Numbered from the stretch's first letter, positions 23,076 to 36,700 are shown. The stretch is 64,000 nt of DNA from Nymphaea colorata (GCF_008831285.2 NC_045138.2:31653934-31717933), one strand, 5' to 3'. Numbers and translations are program-made. Notes: a model not told the origin generated them from the letters alone.

Positions 23076-23737
23076 CAATGTGTTTTGTTAGTTTATTGGT
23101 TCCTTGTTAGTTTATTGGTTCCTGGTTTGGCAATAGAATAACTTTGGGAAGCGTGTATTCAGGTTGTACACGATAATAACGTGATTTTTACAATTTTCTA
23201 TTAATTAATCTGGCTTTATGCTTTTATGTATGCCAGTCTATTTTTCTTGTTGAGTTCGACTTGAAAAACCAAATTCCGAAGCACAAGATTTATTATGGAC
23301 ATTTGCAAAATCAACATTTAAATAAATTCACAATTTTTGAAAAATAAAATTAACATTATTGCTTTTTTTTTTTTGCAGACAAAAAGAACTTAAAATAGCG
23401 CGTCATTTACCCCGAGATTTTCCGGTGAAACACGCTGCAGTTATGCCCATCAAGCGGCGGCTCTGCTGCAAACAAGTGAGGTCGGAAGCCGTTCACCCCG
23501 AGCCTTTCAATTCATGGCTTTCGGCCTAAATATTTGATCGGAAATCTGAAAAGTTTTGGTTCCCGATTGAACATTGTCCCTGCTTTACTGCGTTTTCGTC
23601 GCTCTATTCAATGTAAGGCGAACTATTCTTGGCTTGTCTCAACATCCGATTTCCATGAATGAGTATCATGATTCTTGGGGAAAATCAGGGTTTACCCTAA
23701 AACCCTGAACTTTTTGTTCTTTTGAACGAATCTCTTG

Positions 23738-25615
23738 ATGGGGAGCAGGAGAAGATGTTCCGGAGGTTTGCTTAAGGTTCTTAATGTAGGCACTTGTTCT
23801 TCATGCCAATCAATGAGTTCTTCCACATTTTACCGCTTCACTAATTTCCGGGTTCAGAAAATCGGGCTATTCCATTTATGTGATCCCAAAACAGGAAGCT
23901 TTCAGCCATTTGGGATACAATTTCGTGATTTCTGTTCTAGCCGCACTTTATATAGCCCTTTAGGTTGCAGTCTCGCCCATTCTTTTAGTTGTAATCCGAT
24001 CAGGTTATGGAATAGATGTGGAGGAATCGACATTGCCCACGATGCTGAATCGAGATTTCATATACTCAAGTTCGCGAAATCGTCGATTTCATTGCATTTG
24101 GACAGTGCGCCCTTCTGTTCATCTTCGCTAGAGCAAATTGATGGCTGCAATATTGATGATATCCATGAAGGGTATTCTTGGTCTGAGGATTGTGAGAAGT
24201 TGTTTAGAGCTATAAGTGAGAATTCTGAAGCTGATCAGCGTATGGAGGATGCTCTTGAATCAGCTGGTGCATCAGTGACTACTGAAACTGTTGGAATGGT
24301 GCTTCACCGGCTTCGGTTTGATGAAAAATCAGCGCTGAGGTTCTTCATATGGGCTTCTCAGCAAGAAGGTTATAGCCACCAACCGCCGACGTATAATGCG
24401 ATGATCGACATACTTTCTTGCACAAAGTATAAGGCCAAACAGTTTGGGATCGTCTGTGATCTCTTGGATTACATGAAACGGAAGAAAAGGAACTATGTAC
24501 CAATCGAAATGCTTCTCGAGATACTCCGCAAGTACACTGAGAAGAATCTCACGTCCCTTGGGAAGTTTGCAAAAAAGAAGAAGATCAGAGTCAAGACGAA
24601 GCCGGAGATCAATGCATTCAATTTACTGTTAGATTCTCTGTGCAAGAGTGGACTGGTCGGTGAAGCCGAGTCCATGTTTAAGAAGCTCAAAGCTAAGCTT
24701 CCCCCTGACGCAAGGACCTATAACATACTGTTTTTCGGGTGGTGCAGAGCGAGGAAGCCTACGAAGGCCATGGAAGTGTTGGAAGAAATGATTCAGATGG
24801 GGCATACTCCTGAAAATTTCACCTACAATGCTGCCATTGATGCATTCTGCAGAGCTGGGATGGTTTTGGAGGCTTCTCAACTGTTTGAATTCATGAGGAC
24901 TAAAGGATCAACCATGTCATCCCCCACAGCGAAAACTTATTGCATCATGATTGTGGCATTGGCGAAGGCGGATAGGATGGACGAGTGTTTTCAAGTCATT
25001 GCAGATATGAGAAATAGCGGTTGTCTTCCTGATGTTTCGACTTATGTAGGATTGGTTGAAGGAATGTGTTCTGCAGGTAAACTTGAAGAGGCTTATAAAT
25101 TCTTGGATGAGATGGCAAACAAGGGCTATCCGCCTGATATTCTTACTTACAATTGTTTCCTGAAGGTTCTCTGCAACCGTAGACAGGTTGATGATGCTTG
25201 TGCTCTGTTAGAAAGAATAAAAGTATCAGGTTGTTTGCCAAGCGTGCAGACTTACAATATGCTGATTACCATGTTCTTCAACGTGGGCCAAATCGAGAAG
25301 GCTACTGAATTATGGAATGAAATGAACAAGATTGGTTGCCCACCAGATATTGATTCTTATTGTACAATGATCGATGGACTGTTCAAATCCGGTGACTCTG
25401 ATAATGCTCGCCTTTTTCTGAATGAGATCATGGAGAAGAGAATTAAACTGCCATATCGAAGATTCGATTCATTTTTAATGAGGCTGTCAGCCCTTGGTGA
25501 TCTGCAAATGATTCATCAGTTATCTGAATACATGCGGAGGTTCTACAACCACGCTATGACAAGGCATTTTGTGAGAAGTGAGAAGCGGAAGAGTATGAGC
25601 TTGAGAAGAAAATAG
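23738..25615 (+). CDS. P-class pentatricopeptide repeat protein, intronless, 625 aa
   Basis: This is a single exon from ATG at 23738 to TAG at 25613-25615. The same frame is open for one more codon upstream, but that codon is TTG, so 23738 is the start. The N-terminal ~70 residues are rich in Arg, Ser and Cys and nearly free of acidic residues, as in organelle-targeting peptides. From residue ~216 there are about nine 35-residue P-type PPR units, for example TYNILFFGWCRARKPTKAME, TYNCFLKVLCNRRQVDDACA and TYNMLITMFFNVGQIEKATE. The protein ends in a basic tail (SEKRKSMSLRRK) with no E, DYW or SMR domain. P-class PPR proteins bind organellar RNA base by base and act in its stability, splicing, processing or translation; the target here cannot be read. 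A lone intronless gene is normal for this family. Confidence 0.93.
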   Translation: MGSRRRCSGGLLKVLNVGTCSSCQSMSSSTFYRFTNFRVQKIGLFHLCDPKTGSFQPFGIQFRDFCSSRTLYSPLGCSLAHSFSCNPIRLWNRCGGIDIAHDAESRFHILKFAKSSISLHLDSAPFCSSSLEQIDGCNIDDIHEGYSWSEDCEKLFRAISENSEADQRMEDALESAGASVTTETVGMVLHRLRFDEKSALRFFIWASQQEGYSHQPPTYNAMIDILSCTKYKAKQFGIVCDLLDYMKRKKRNYVPIEMLLEILRKYTEKNLTSLGKFAKKKKIRVKTKPEINAFNLLLDSLCKSGLVGEAESMFKKLKAKLPPDARTYNILFFGWCRARKPTKAMEVLEEMIQMGHTPENFTYNAAIDAFCRAGMVLEASQLFEFMRTKGSTMSSPTAKTYCIMIVALAKADRMDECFQVIADMRNSGCLPDVSTYVGLVEGMCSAGKLEEAYKFLDEMANKGYPPDILTYNCFLKVLCNRRQVDDACALLERIKVSGCLPSVQTYNMLITMFFNVGQIEKATELWNEMNKIGCPPDIDSYCTMIDGLFKSGDSDNARLFLNEIMEKRIKLPYRRFDSFLMRLSALGDLQMIHQLSEYMRRFYNHAMTRHFVRSEKRKSMSLRRK

Positions 25616-26190
25616 TAATCAGCATACACTAAAATGGTATACTTGGTCACATACAGTTTGGTAGGGCAAGCTTGATGTATCATCTTCTTGGGTATTGGAA
25701 AACTTACTGCCTTATTGATGAAAAGAATGCTTCATCAGCACATGCACTTCACATCTCGCATATTATGCATTGCTTGTTGAGTGGTTAGCTATACAATAGC
25801 ACTAGTTGATTGCTTCTATCTGCATATTAAGTTCCACTTTTGAAGCTCTCAAATTTTGATCACTCATCTGTCCCCTACCAGTCAGCAAACAGCAGTAGTT
25901 GATTGATATATCTATGCATCGGGTTGCCTGCTTAGCTTCTTTCCTGGTGAAAGAAAGAACCGATACAACTTTTGTTCAGAAAGTCGGCTGTTTCAAGGTG
26001 CAGAATTGTCAATTTCAAGTTGCGTCATTTTGCAGGTTAGAAAGATCGAGCTTGTTAGTTTATCACGGTATTTTGTTGGAAAGATCAACTCTCTACATGT
26101 TCTAAAAATTGAGCTGCTGTCTATTTTATGGTGGAGCGAGGCAGGTGCTTCTGAGGCTAATTTCTCTCTTATTGGAGCACAGCTTTTCGC

Positions 26191-26300
26191 TTTGTTTTTT
26201 TGAAGACAAGGGTGAGCGCTGACCACCAAGCCTTAAGAGGCAACACCGTGGGAAAACTCAGGCAACTGGGTCGCAGGGTTGGGACTTGATCCACGGTTTT
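26191..26300 (-). mobile_element. candidate tRNA-derived SINE fragment
   Basis: Read on the minus strand, GGATCAAGTCCCAACCC (B-box-like) is followed ~75 bp later by GGTGGTCAGCGCTCACCCTT and an A-rich end (AAAAAAACAAAG). The CTCACCC-then-A end resembles the SINEs at 16575 and 46030. No convincing A box is seen, so it may be 5'-truncated. Confidence 0.3.
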
Positions 26301-29300
26301 CAACTCGGCATTCTTCACATTCCTGTTACCACCTGCCATCAACATCATTCATGCTTGCTGATAGCACACGAGAAGCGATTTTTTGTTTCTATTTTAATTT
26401 CCCTGTCCTTTTTCTGTTCAGGTTTATTTATCATATTCCTTTGGGTGTGCATGCACTATCGAAGAAAACATGGCGGCTGGGGAGTGGGGAACCTTGTTCT
26501 GACAAATCCTGTAGTCTCAGCATAAAATGTTTGTGCTTCTTTGGGAGGCTGTTTGACATAAACTCCTGTGAGTCGACCAATGCAGATGCACAATTATGAA
26601 CATGAAAAAGAGATGAAGAAAGGTCGGTTCGTTCTTGCACTTGTTGTTCTTTACTGTTCAAGAAATAGAAGTCCTTCCAAGGCAATTCTTGTCATGATCA
26701 AATTATGGCTGCTCTTTTATTGGATGTTGTATGCCTTGCTATTTTCCTGTTCTTTTCTGTTGATTAATCTTTTGATGCCCTTTGATAATTTCTTACAAAA
26801 TGTCACTAAAGTTCATATTGTTAGGCTGCTGAGAGTGGTGCAGTTTCTGGTGCTGCAGAGATGGCTGGTGCTGATATGAACCTAACAGGTCTGAGAATAC
26901 TGAGGATATGGTGGCATTGTCTTGGTTCACTTTCCATGAAGTCCGTGTAGCATCGCCGGTTGTGGACTTCAATGTAAAATGGTGGCCATTCGGATTCAAG
27001 TCTTAAATACATCTTTTATGAGGTTATTCTTTAACAATATCTTTAACCATTAATCTACGTGCTATAGCGACAGAAATTATTGTATTACATCCAAAGGGTC
27101 ACATCGTCTTCTTTTCTTTCGTTTCTCAGATTAGTGGAGAACCACGTCGGCTAAACATGATTATGATGCACGGATGTAACTGTCATTAGTCTACTGTATT
27201 CTCCGGGATCTCTTTTTAATGAGAACCCAAAAGGCACCCAACCTACAGTTAAATTGAGCACCTAAATTAAGACGTGTCAAATACACTTCAATTTTTTGAT
27301 AAGAACTAATTTATGTTGAAGCAGTTTAGTTATTTTCAGCTGAAATTGGTGGTAGTTGGTATTTGCTGTTTGCTAATCAGTTGACTTGCCTCAACTCCAT
27401 CACCAAAATAGAAGTACTGTTCTTGTTCCAACTGCACATAATTGAAGAAAGATACAAGTGAATTCTTCTTCTTATAGGATCTAGATAAATATCATTGAGG
27501 TGCCATGTCCGATCCATAAGGAAAGGTTCTCAATTGTAGCAGGAGAAAAGGTTTTCAATTGCTGCGACCTGAAACCAAAAACTTCAGTACATAACAAAAT
27601 TTTGATGGAAGATGCGAGCCTTGTAAATAGAATATATTAAATACATATGCACGTAACATGTATGCTTTCAAATTCATCAGGTCAAGGACTTCCCTTGAAG
27701 TTATGAGATGCTGCAAGTTCCGTTGAAAAGCACAAAGTTTGATTTTACGTGATTTTCAGTTTCCTCCTTGTGTATTTGTGAGCAAAAACATATAATCAAT
27801 ATACACCTTTGATCGATTGCTTGTTGAACCATGTGAATCACGTGAAAGCAGGACACTCCAAGTTTGGGGTCAAGGAGTTTCACAAAACATTCTTGGTGTA
27901 GTGAGAAATCTTGATCTCTCTCAATTAAAAAATACAGTATTTGAATTGACGCTGTTTCATTGATTTCTCGTTTGCGGCATTCTGCACGCATCGTGGCAGG
28001 CAAAGATAGTTCTTGTTCCTACTTGGATGCACACATCTACTGCAGCCTTTAAGCATTTGCTGACCTCCCATCGTTTCCAAACTTGAAATGGTGAAACCAT
28101 CAAGAAAACTACCCTGCTTGTCAGTTGGTGTTATGATCCAGGCATCTGACTGCTCAGATCGATTGACAGTTCTGTGATAACACATGGCAGTTCGGTGATG
28201 CTGTTCATGAATATCTAGATAAAGATAAACTAGCAAAGATGCTAACAACCATAAAAAGAAAGAACATACCAGCAGCTGAAATGCAGACTTTGTTGATCGG
28301 CAATGGCTTGAGGGAGTCTCTCATGTTTGATCTTCTGTCTGGTTCATTGCCCATATGCTTCCTCATCCTTAGCTTTTTTCCTACTCGCGTAATGCAAGCA
28401 GCCTTTATTTCCTTGTTCCTACTTCAATCTCTCGTACAACCAGCCTTTGTTTATCTCCCTTTCTTTCTCTCCTAACCAACACTGGCCTTCATCATTCCTT
28501 CATCCTCTTTTAATACTACAATTATTGAAACTGTTCATTGACTGTTTGAAACACATCATTAGATCCACTTGCTTCAACTTTCATTTTGATAACAGCCTCT
28601 GATTGTGGACTAAGCAAGGGATATTTTTCTTTTCCCAAAGTTAAATCTTTGGTTATGGCTTTTTCTTTCTGATGGTTCTTTTGACAGTCCATGTCTTACG
28701 ATCAACATTACAAAACCATCCTGCCAAATTGTCTGCAAATGGGTCTTTTATTTTTACGCTAGATTTTTATCAAAGAGCCCTTGAGGTTAACGATTAATAA
28801 TTGACAGTCAATAAATTATGATTCTATTAATGATCCAACTGAAAATTTCAGATGCAACACCTGAGCTTCGTCGACTCAAATGCAAAAACCTGTAATTTCC
28901 TTAGATGGTTGGGTAAAAAAGAGTATTTCATTCCAGGGCCCAACAAAAGAGTAGAAGCCCCCATCCCTACAAGGAACCAAACTTGCTTGTAATATCTCGA
29001 GCTAATGCTTCTGTTATACTTCAACTTGATCATGAAATTCAACAAACAAATGTACTTTTATTTTTTTAAAGAATTACTTTGAAGGCGTATGCTTTGGTGA
29101 CAAAGTGTCATTGGTTCACTTCAAAAATCAAGAGTTAGCTTGTTCAGGATTGACCCATGCACCCTAGTTCTACAGAACGAGCTGGGCAAAAATTTGGCCT
29201 AAGCTCCAGCTCAAACATTTACGGGATCTTTACGAAACTTGAACATTTCCAACTTTTGAAGTTGAGAAAAAGATAATCTTTGTGTTGGTATTTAGGTGTT

Positions 29301-29444
29301 GCATAAGGAGACTACAGCTTACACTTTGGTTTGTGAAAACATATTATAAATATGAGCTTTAAGTGGCGGATGTTGAAGCTCCTCTCTCCTTTCCTCTATT
29401 CTTAGAGTTCAAGGTTGCTTTGGGATATGAAAGCAAGACATTAA

Positions 29445-29644
29445 GTCTGGGCACCGGGTTGGGCAGCTGCCAAATACCTGACACTCAGCCCCGAAAAAAT
29501 GAGATCCGGGCCAGCCCAACTAGTTATCGGGCCAGCCCAGGTGGGCTCGATATGCCCGGATCTATATATTTTTAATTTAATCATGTTGGACTTGGGCCGG
29601 GCCCGGGCCAAAGTTTTAGATGTCGGGTGGGCCTGATGCTCATA
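29445..29644. mobile_element. GC-rich foldback element, relative of 15290
   Basis: The left end TCTGGGCACCGGGTTGGGCA and right end GATGTCGGGTGGGCCTGATG are imperfect inverted repeats. The interior has GGGCCAGCCCA, GGGCCGGGCCCGGGCC and an AT core. The ends match the elements at 15290 and 15851. No clear target duplication can be read. Confidence 0.5.
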
Positions 29645-30763
29645 CTTACATGACACTTGCCAACTAAAGTGCAGTATATCTACTGTTTGCAGTTCAAAAG
29701 AGTAATACCAATGAACATTGAATTGATGACCGAACTTTTACCAGTTTGTGAGCTAGATCAGTTATTCTACACTCACCTAAATGTTTTACCCACAAAGGAC
29801 ATTAACCATTTTCCTTATGAAAGTAAATCCATACAAAGTACTTGGTTTGGGACAATCATCTTCGAAACAACATTTGTTCAAAAAAGTGCTGACATAATTC
29901 AACATGAAAATCAAACATGTCCAATTCATTTACATCTCTAATCGTCATGCTTATTTGGGTGAAGTTAACGTTCAAAGGGCTTGAAGAAATTGAATGTGTA
30001 AGGGGTGGGTGAGTTTTCATTCAGAATAAAGAGCCTGAGGGCACCCCCGATGATTTCTTTTCCCACCCATCAAACAAGTCAAAGAGATTTATTTTTATTC
30101 CGCGTAAAGAGATTGCAGGCACCCTGGATGACTTCTTCTGCTTATCAAACGCCCGAAAAAAGATTCATTGGGGTTGAATTTCTCAACCAGAATAAAGTGA
30201 CGAAAGGAAACGAAAAATATGACAAAACTTATTATAAAAACTTTTTTGAATAGGAAGGAAAGAAGAGTAATTTTTTTTAATGCCAAATAAAAAAAATTTA
30301 AACACTATAAAACTTATTATCTAAAGAAAATCCTTTTTGTTAGACTATATGGATTCAAGAGTGCCGCATGTCAAGTTTTGAAAAAGCTATTTTACATGTA
30401 AGGTATTTTTTTATTTTTATTTTTCAAGTTTTTTTTAAATAACTACTAAATATTTTATCACATAATTTTCTAGTAAAAAGGAAAACTAATAATGAAGCTA
30501 ACTATTAACACAAAGAAATAGTACAAAATAACGATAACAATACAACGAACAAATTTTCTTCTGGATTTGGGAGAGCTCTACCATTTTACTGTCGTACAAT
30601 TTCTTTTTCCTAAAACTTTTTCAAGAATATTATTAGAGCGCCATCAAACGCTATGAGTCCAAACCGAGTCCGAACCGTTAACTTCTTTCTTCTTCGTCTT
30701 CCTTTTCGCCTCCCTTTCTTCTTCGACTTCCTTCTGACCTCGTTCTCTGTAGGAGAGTAATCG

Positions 30764-33700
30764 ATGGCTTCAGAATTCCCGGATATAGAGCCGTCCCAAT
30801 TCGACCTCATTGTCGTTGGCACCGGCCTCCCGGAATCCATCCTCGCCGCTGCTGCCTCTGTCGCCGGAAAATCTGTCCTCCATCTCGACCCTGCTCCGTT
30901 TTATGGCTCCCACTATGCCTCCCTCCCAATCGACGACTTTACTTCCTTCCTCAATTCCCACCAAGAGACTTCTTCTACACTGAATGAGTCACCGTCGGCC
31001 GACGAAGAGAGCGCATTCCTCACGGTGGGTCTGCAGAAGCGGCCGCTATACTCCTCCGTGGAGATCTCCTCTGGCGATATTGGTTCTCTTGGCCGACCCA
31101 GAAGCTTCAACCTGGACCTCTCCGGCCCTAGACTTTTGTTCTGCGCAGACTCAATGGTGGACATGATCCTGAGGTCCTCGGCTAGCCACCATCTCGAGTT
31201 CAAGAGCGTTGAAGCGAACTGCATTTGGGTCGGGGGAGAATTGAAGCCGGTGCCCGACTCGAGAGCGGCCATCTTTCAGGATCGTAGTCTGGGGTTGATG
31301 GTGAAGAACCGGTTGATGAATTTCTTCAAGCTCGTACGTGGTCATTTTGATTCTGAAGGGGGAGAGAGGATTTCGGACGAAGATATGGAGAAGCCGTTTG
31401 TCCAATTCTTGACCGAGCAAGGACTGCCCGACAACGTCAAATGGTACATATCGTCCTCTGCTCTTCTTTTTTGTTACTAAATGTGTCCGTTTTCCTTGTT
31501 TTGTTTCCTCGATGGAGCAAATTGTTTCTTCTTCTCCTCTTTTTAATTCAAATTGGGCGTACACAACTTGTACTTTGGATTTTTTTCTGGAATTTTTGCT
31601 GAATTTTGTTGAGGGAAAGAAATGAAGAGATGATTTTCGGATATTTCCCTCCTTTTCTGTTTCTCGTACTGCCCTTTCAGTTTCCTTGGTAATTTAAAGT
31701 CTTTCCTTTCCGTGAATAGAAGTGAAAACTAAGCCTCATCTGCATTTAGTTCTTTGTTGATCATAGCTGGAATACACCGTTTAAATTTGTTTTCTTAGGA
31801 GTGTTCCTTTTTTTTTCTTATCCCGGCAGTACCAATTTCTTGGCTTTTACATTTTGAACCGTGCGCGTCGAAATCACATTACTGTTGACAATAGGAGTAT
31901 AGGACTACCAACAGTTTCCAGTTTATTCAACTCTAGCTAGGATCGATGCTTAGAGAAGTTGTTGTATTCCTTTTCCTGAAGCATTCTTGTGTTGGTAAAC
32001 TTGTTTAGTATTATTTTGTACGCAATAGCGATGGTGGACTATGATCAAGACAATGCGGAGGCACAGAATCTGATCAAGACCAAAGATGGGATAGAGAATT
32101 TGGCTCTCTATAACGCGTCCAGTGGCAGGTAATCTGTATTTGGTTGCAGCAACTTTGTTAGTCTTCTATAGTTGACCTTTTATGAACTTGTTTTTTTGGG
32201 GCAGTTTACAGTTTTTCTTTGAATTATCCTTTCTAAGGGGTAGAACCAGACATGAAAATAATTGTTAAACTATGGCTAGAGTTGATTTACGTTGGGTAAT
32301 TGATGGCATAATTTTGGTGCTAAATCATGCAAAGGCTTATTTTGCTGAAGACGCTCAAGCATAGAATATGCTGCATTATTATGTTGCATTATTATCTTCA
32401 AATTGATTAATTTACTTGACTAATCAAGACCAATACAAGAATAGGGTTCCAGAGGTCCAAAAAAGGTTGTAGTGGGGTGAGACGGGCTGTTAGACATGGG
32501 CGTCACTCCTTGTGCAAGCTGATGTAAACGTGTAACATTTGATGTCAGAGAGCTATGAGGTGTCTGAAAATAGAAACAAATGGGATGAGAAGATATTTAT
32601 AGAAAATTCTATACAGACCAAGATTTACACCTAAAATGGCTATCCATATCCAAGAGCTTGGTGCTATGCAAATTCTTGTGTGGTCCACTAAGCCACTCAG
32701 GCTTGAGAGGTTAGTGAGAGAAGGTTTAATGATCTTGGTGATGTTCTGAATCGTGAATTGGATTCATTTCTAAAGTTCTAGCTCATAACATAGAGATGGT
32801 GAATTGCATGAGCAGTTTTGCTACACGTAGAAGAAAAAATTTTCTAGAAGGCTTAGGTGGCTTGCGACCTAATGAACAAACTTGAACCTCTGTCATGGCC
32901 TCATGAAACACTCCACTTTGCCTCCCATTATGTATTCTCTTATATAGAAATATATTGGGAAAATCCAATAAACATGGTCGTATTCCCATATTTTCAGCTA
33001 TATCCTTGTGATGTAGGTCTTAACTAGGCCAGCTCAACTGGCTTCCCTTGTTTACTAGCTCTACCAAAAGTACCATCTTCTCAATGTCAAAATGTCCCTT
33101 TTTCTCTTCTCCAGAAAGTAAGATTATAGGCTTCCAATAAATGGAAGTTGCAGGACTGAATTGCTTCAGGTCACCTGTACTCTATCTGACATACCTGGTC
33201 ACTCGGAGATTTCCTTTATTTCACTTCATATCTTATGTTGCAGAAACTGAAACTAGAACAATGGTAGTGTCTTAAGACTGTAAGACATCCTAATACCACT
33301 CAGAATGCCTGAGTTCTTTTTCTTTTTCTTTTTTCTTTTTTTCTTTTTTTTTTTTTCTGTGGTCCTTGCCAGTTTATGTGTCTTTGTGCACCTATTCATA
33401 GGACTGGCTGGGAAACAATCTGAACAAACAGAACAACGCTGTTTGAGCCATTTGAATAGCTCATGCATATCTTACATGTCATAATCAAAGCATGACTCAT
33501 TTTAGTAACAAACAAGCTTGTTCAGTTTCTATCCATGAACTGTTAGGTTGATATGATGATCTGAGCTAAAACTTGACAAGCTAGAGCTTGCAAGGTTGTG
33601 AATGCGCTGTATCTCACATGCTGATAACAGCCCAACTTGTGCTTTTAATGACAAGTCTCATTGGGCTCACAAGTTTGTAGAAGTTGATTTAAGCTTATAG

Positions 33701-36700
33701 ATAAAGCTAAATAACAAATAAATTTAAGCTTATCTTACATATATCATGATCAACAATATCAAACAAGCAAGCTTGTTCAGTTTCTATCCATGAACTGTTA
33801 GGTTAATTTGCAGCACGTAATAACAGAAAATTTAGGGCTTGTTTCGTACATATATGGACAGGTCATTCTGCTTGTCGGCAGCTGGTTTGGCTAATGAGTG
33901 AAGCCTGGATGAACACAACCTTTTCATACTTGATTCGCTACTTTTACCAAGCCAGCTTATTTGACCCATTAACTTGTTGAGCCAGCTTCTTGGTTCAATG
34001 CCTGCCCCATGCATAGACCTGACCAGAGTCTTTCTTAACTTCCTGCTATGGTAAGCATGCTCCTTGTGACTATTACCAGATTCTCCATGGCATATTAGTG
34101 TGACTGCAAAAGTTAATGCAATTATTTATTTCTGAAAAGATTGATCATTTTTGTCTTGAAGTTGGTATAAAGGCAGCAAAGCTTTTAAAGCCTGCACTGT
34201 TTGGCTACTTGCAATGACTCAAGTTCAGTTAGAAAAATCTTGCAAATTCTCAACCAAGTACTGTGATATATTGCATGTTCAAAGTTCGGACTGTTCTCAT
34301 AAAAAATAATTGTTAGCCTATGAGTGATTTATCATTTTGCAACTTTTTGCTAGAAAAATTTTGAGATCATATAAACTGTCAGTTTAGTCAGTTTTGGTTA
34401 TTTTTTCATTTGGTACAATGATAGTTGATACAATTTATCTGTGTTAGCTGATCCTAGAAAATTTTGCTTTTAGATTTTCCAACACAGTGGGGTCATTTAT
34501 CTATCCACTCTATGGCCAGGGAGAGCTGCCTCAGTCATTTTGTCGATGTGCAGCAGTTAAAGGTGCTATTTATGTAAGTCAAGCTGATTTCACTGCCGAC
34601 TTTTATACTGTCTATGGGATTTAAGGTGTTGTCCAAAACCAAGATTACATCCTTAAGCAGTTCTAATGATTTTAATGGGTCGGGTGGTGGATCATCAATT
34701 GCTTCACGGTAGACAAAAGGCTTCTTTTTAGATGGTCTCTCTTAGATGTTATGCAAATGAATGTAAATTGACCATTTGATTCTTGATACTTCAGGGTTTC
34801 ATAGTGCTTAGTTACAACACTTGCCATTTATATGGTAGTTGTTTCTTAACTCTTATGTATTGGATAATCTCTTTGGTTTCAGATTCTTCGTATGCCAGTG
34901 ATGGAGATAATCTGCGACAAGGTATTTGACCACACCTGATCTTTTGTTTCATAAAAGAGTAATTTGTCATTCCTTGAGAATTTTTTTTGAAGGGAACTAT
35001 TTAGTTGTTCAGGAAAATTTTCTTTGATGGCTTTTCCTGAGAATGGAGGTACCAGTTGCACCTTGTCTCCGGATCAATTCTAACGTTTTTTGTTACAACA
35101 TGTCTTCACTGGAATACTCCTAGAAAGCACAATATTTCTTTAGTTGACTGCTTTTAGGAAGCATGTTCATTGTAAGTGCTGGTTAGGTATGATTTTTGGG
35201 CTTTTGCTTTTCTACCTGAATGTGACCTAGACTACATTTGGGAACCACAATATTATGGATGTTGGTTCAGTGTAATTTAGCTCATCCCATTCTGACCTGT
35301 TGGTACTTCTAATTATACGGATTGTGGAGGGTATTGAAAACACAAATGGTAATATCTGCTTATTAGCAAGGTTGACACCTATGTGATGACTTGTGTAAAT
35401 ATGTAGGAAAGCAGGCACTACAAGGGCATCAAGATAGCATCAGGACAGAAATTGTTGAGCAACCATCTTGTCCTGGATCCTTCATTTACAGATCCTGCAT
35501 CAGCCTTCAATTCTCCCTCATACGGGCAAAATAATGAGAACCAAAGATCATATGTGGAAGTGGTTGATGGTGTTCAATGTATCAAGCAGAAAGTTGCTCG
35601 AGCAGTCTGTGTAACAAGCAAGTCGCTGCAGTCAGATTTATCAAATGTCCTTCTGGTTATTCCTCCGAAATGTATGAAACAACTGTCCAACTATGGGACC
35701 GATTTCCCCCAATATCCTATGATACAAATACTTTTTTTTTGGATAACATATTAATGACATTGTATTCTTAAATTGCAGCCTTATACCCAGAGCAGCAGGT
35801 GTGCATTCGAGCACTTCAGTTAGGTAGTAACTTATCTGTTTGTCCACCAGACCTGTAAGTTGCTACTGTATTAATTATCAATCAGCAATGATACTATTGA
35901 TGTTTGAAATGTTTCTGTGGGTTGAAGTCCCACTCTAATTGAAATTTTTGAATTTTTCTTTCTTCTCAGTTTTATTGTATACATTTCAATGTTATGTGAT
36001 GAGGCTAGACAAGGAAAAAATGCAATATCTGCAGCCATGAATGCACTTTTCATGCTTCCTGTTTCTGAGAGTGCTGAGAATGATACATCACTACAAAGTG
36101 AAAGCAGTGAGTCCAAAGAGAAGCCAAAACTTTTATGGCATGCAATACATGTTCAAGAGCTAACACAGGTACCAAATTCCTTTTGCTTGATAAGGAATAG
36201 GAGCTATAAGAATTCTGGTTTTGGACGCTGCTTGCTTATTGCATGGTCTTCTGAATATTGTTTCTGATTAATGCAGCATAAATTGACTGAAGGTATTGTC
36301 TCATGCCCCATGCCCGATGGCAAACTGGACTACAGAGATATTCTACAATCAACAAGAGAGGTGATTGATTTAGTAAACTTTTAAATACAGAAAGTGTCAG
36401 ATCTTTTTGTACAAAAGTAATACAGAACTTGAAGAAAATGCAATTTTGAAATAAAAGCTTTGAAAGGATAAATTGAAAAATAGGTTGTTTTGGTAAGTTT
36501 TCAAAATGTTTAATTTTGGTTTTTTTGGAAGAGAAACATCAAGGAAAGTGGCGAGAGGAGAGGAGGGCCCACTTGGGAATAATCTTTGCTTGTGCTAGAT
36601 GCTAGCTTACCAGTAAAATGACTCTTTATTCTGAGTGGCTACCTTTGGTTTGTGTTTTCCAGCTTTTTCAGAAGATGTATCCAGATGATGAATTTTTTCC

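Larger units (their letters stand above)
18868..23737. other. intergenic: no gene supported
   Basis: This AT-rich sequence lies between a minus-strand and a plus-strand gene, so it holds both promoters. It contains a degenerate foldback repeat (20757-21180), a 26-bp direct repeat (21323-21348 and 21403-21428), a degenerate hAT-like MITE (22907-23075) and a 19-bp tandem duplication (23086-23123). The 128-aa open frame at 20380-20766 shows no domain. The GC-richer leader from about 23395 to 23737 is probably the PPR gene's 5' UTR. Confidence 0.6.
25616..30763. other. intergenic between PPR and REP genes
   Basis: The first few hundred bases are probably the PPR 3' UTR. A candidate SINE lies at 26191-26300 (-) and a GC-rich foldback element at 29445-29644. 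Several short open frames (for example 26568-26879, 27925-28248 and 28239-28475) have no recognisable domain or splice support. The last ~170 bases are pyrimidine-rich (TTCTTTCTTCTTCGTCTTCC) and look like the REP leader. Confidence 0.55.

Noticed and set aside
23086-23123. 19-bp tandem duplication (TGTTAGTTTATTGGTTCCT twice)
   Set aside because: A real but trivial slippage duplication in non-coding sequence.
23735-23737. Start of the PPR frame three bases earlier
   Set aside because: The codon at 23735 is TTG; the first ATG is at 23738.
26828-26889. Possible exon on + (AAESGAVSGAAEMAGADMN) between TTAG and CAGGTCTGAG
   Set aside because: Splice-like borders and a biased Ala/Gly composition are suggestive, but there is no partner exon or recognisable protein.
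27925-28248. 107-codon minus-strand open frame (contains ITPTDKQGSFLDGF)
   Set aside because: No domain, no splice partner and no homologue that I recognise; kept only as a note.
31444-31480. Extending REP exon 1 to the in-frame stop (238 aa)
   Set aside because: The donor at 31443/31444 joins in frame to the conserved segment in exon 2; the extension is intron.
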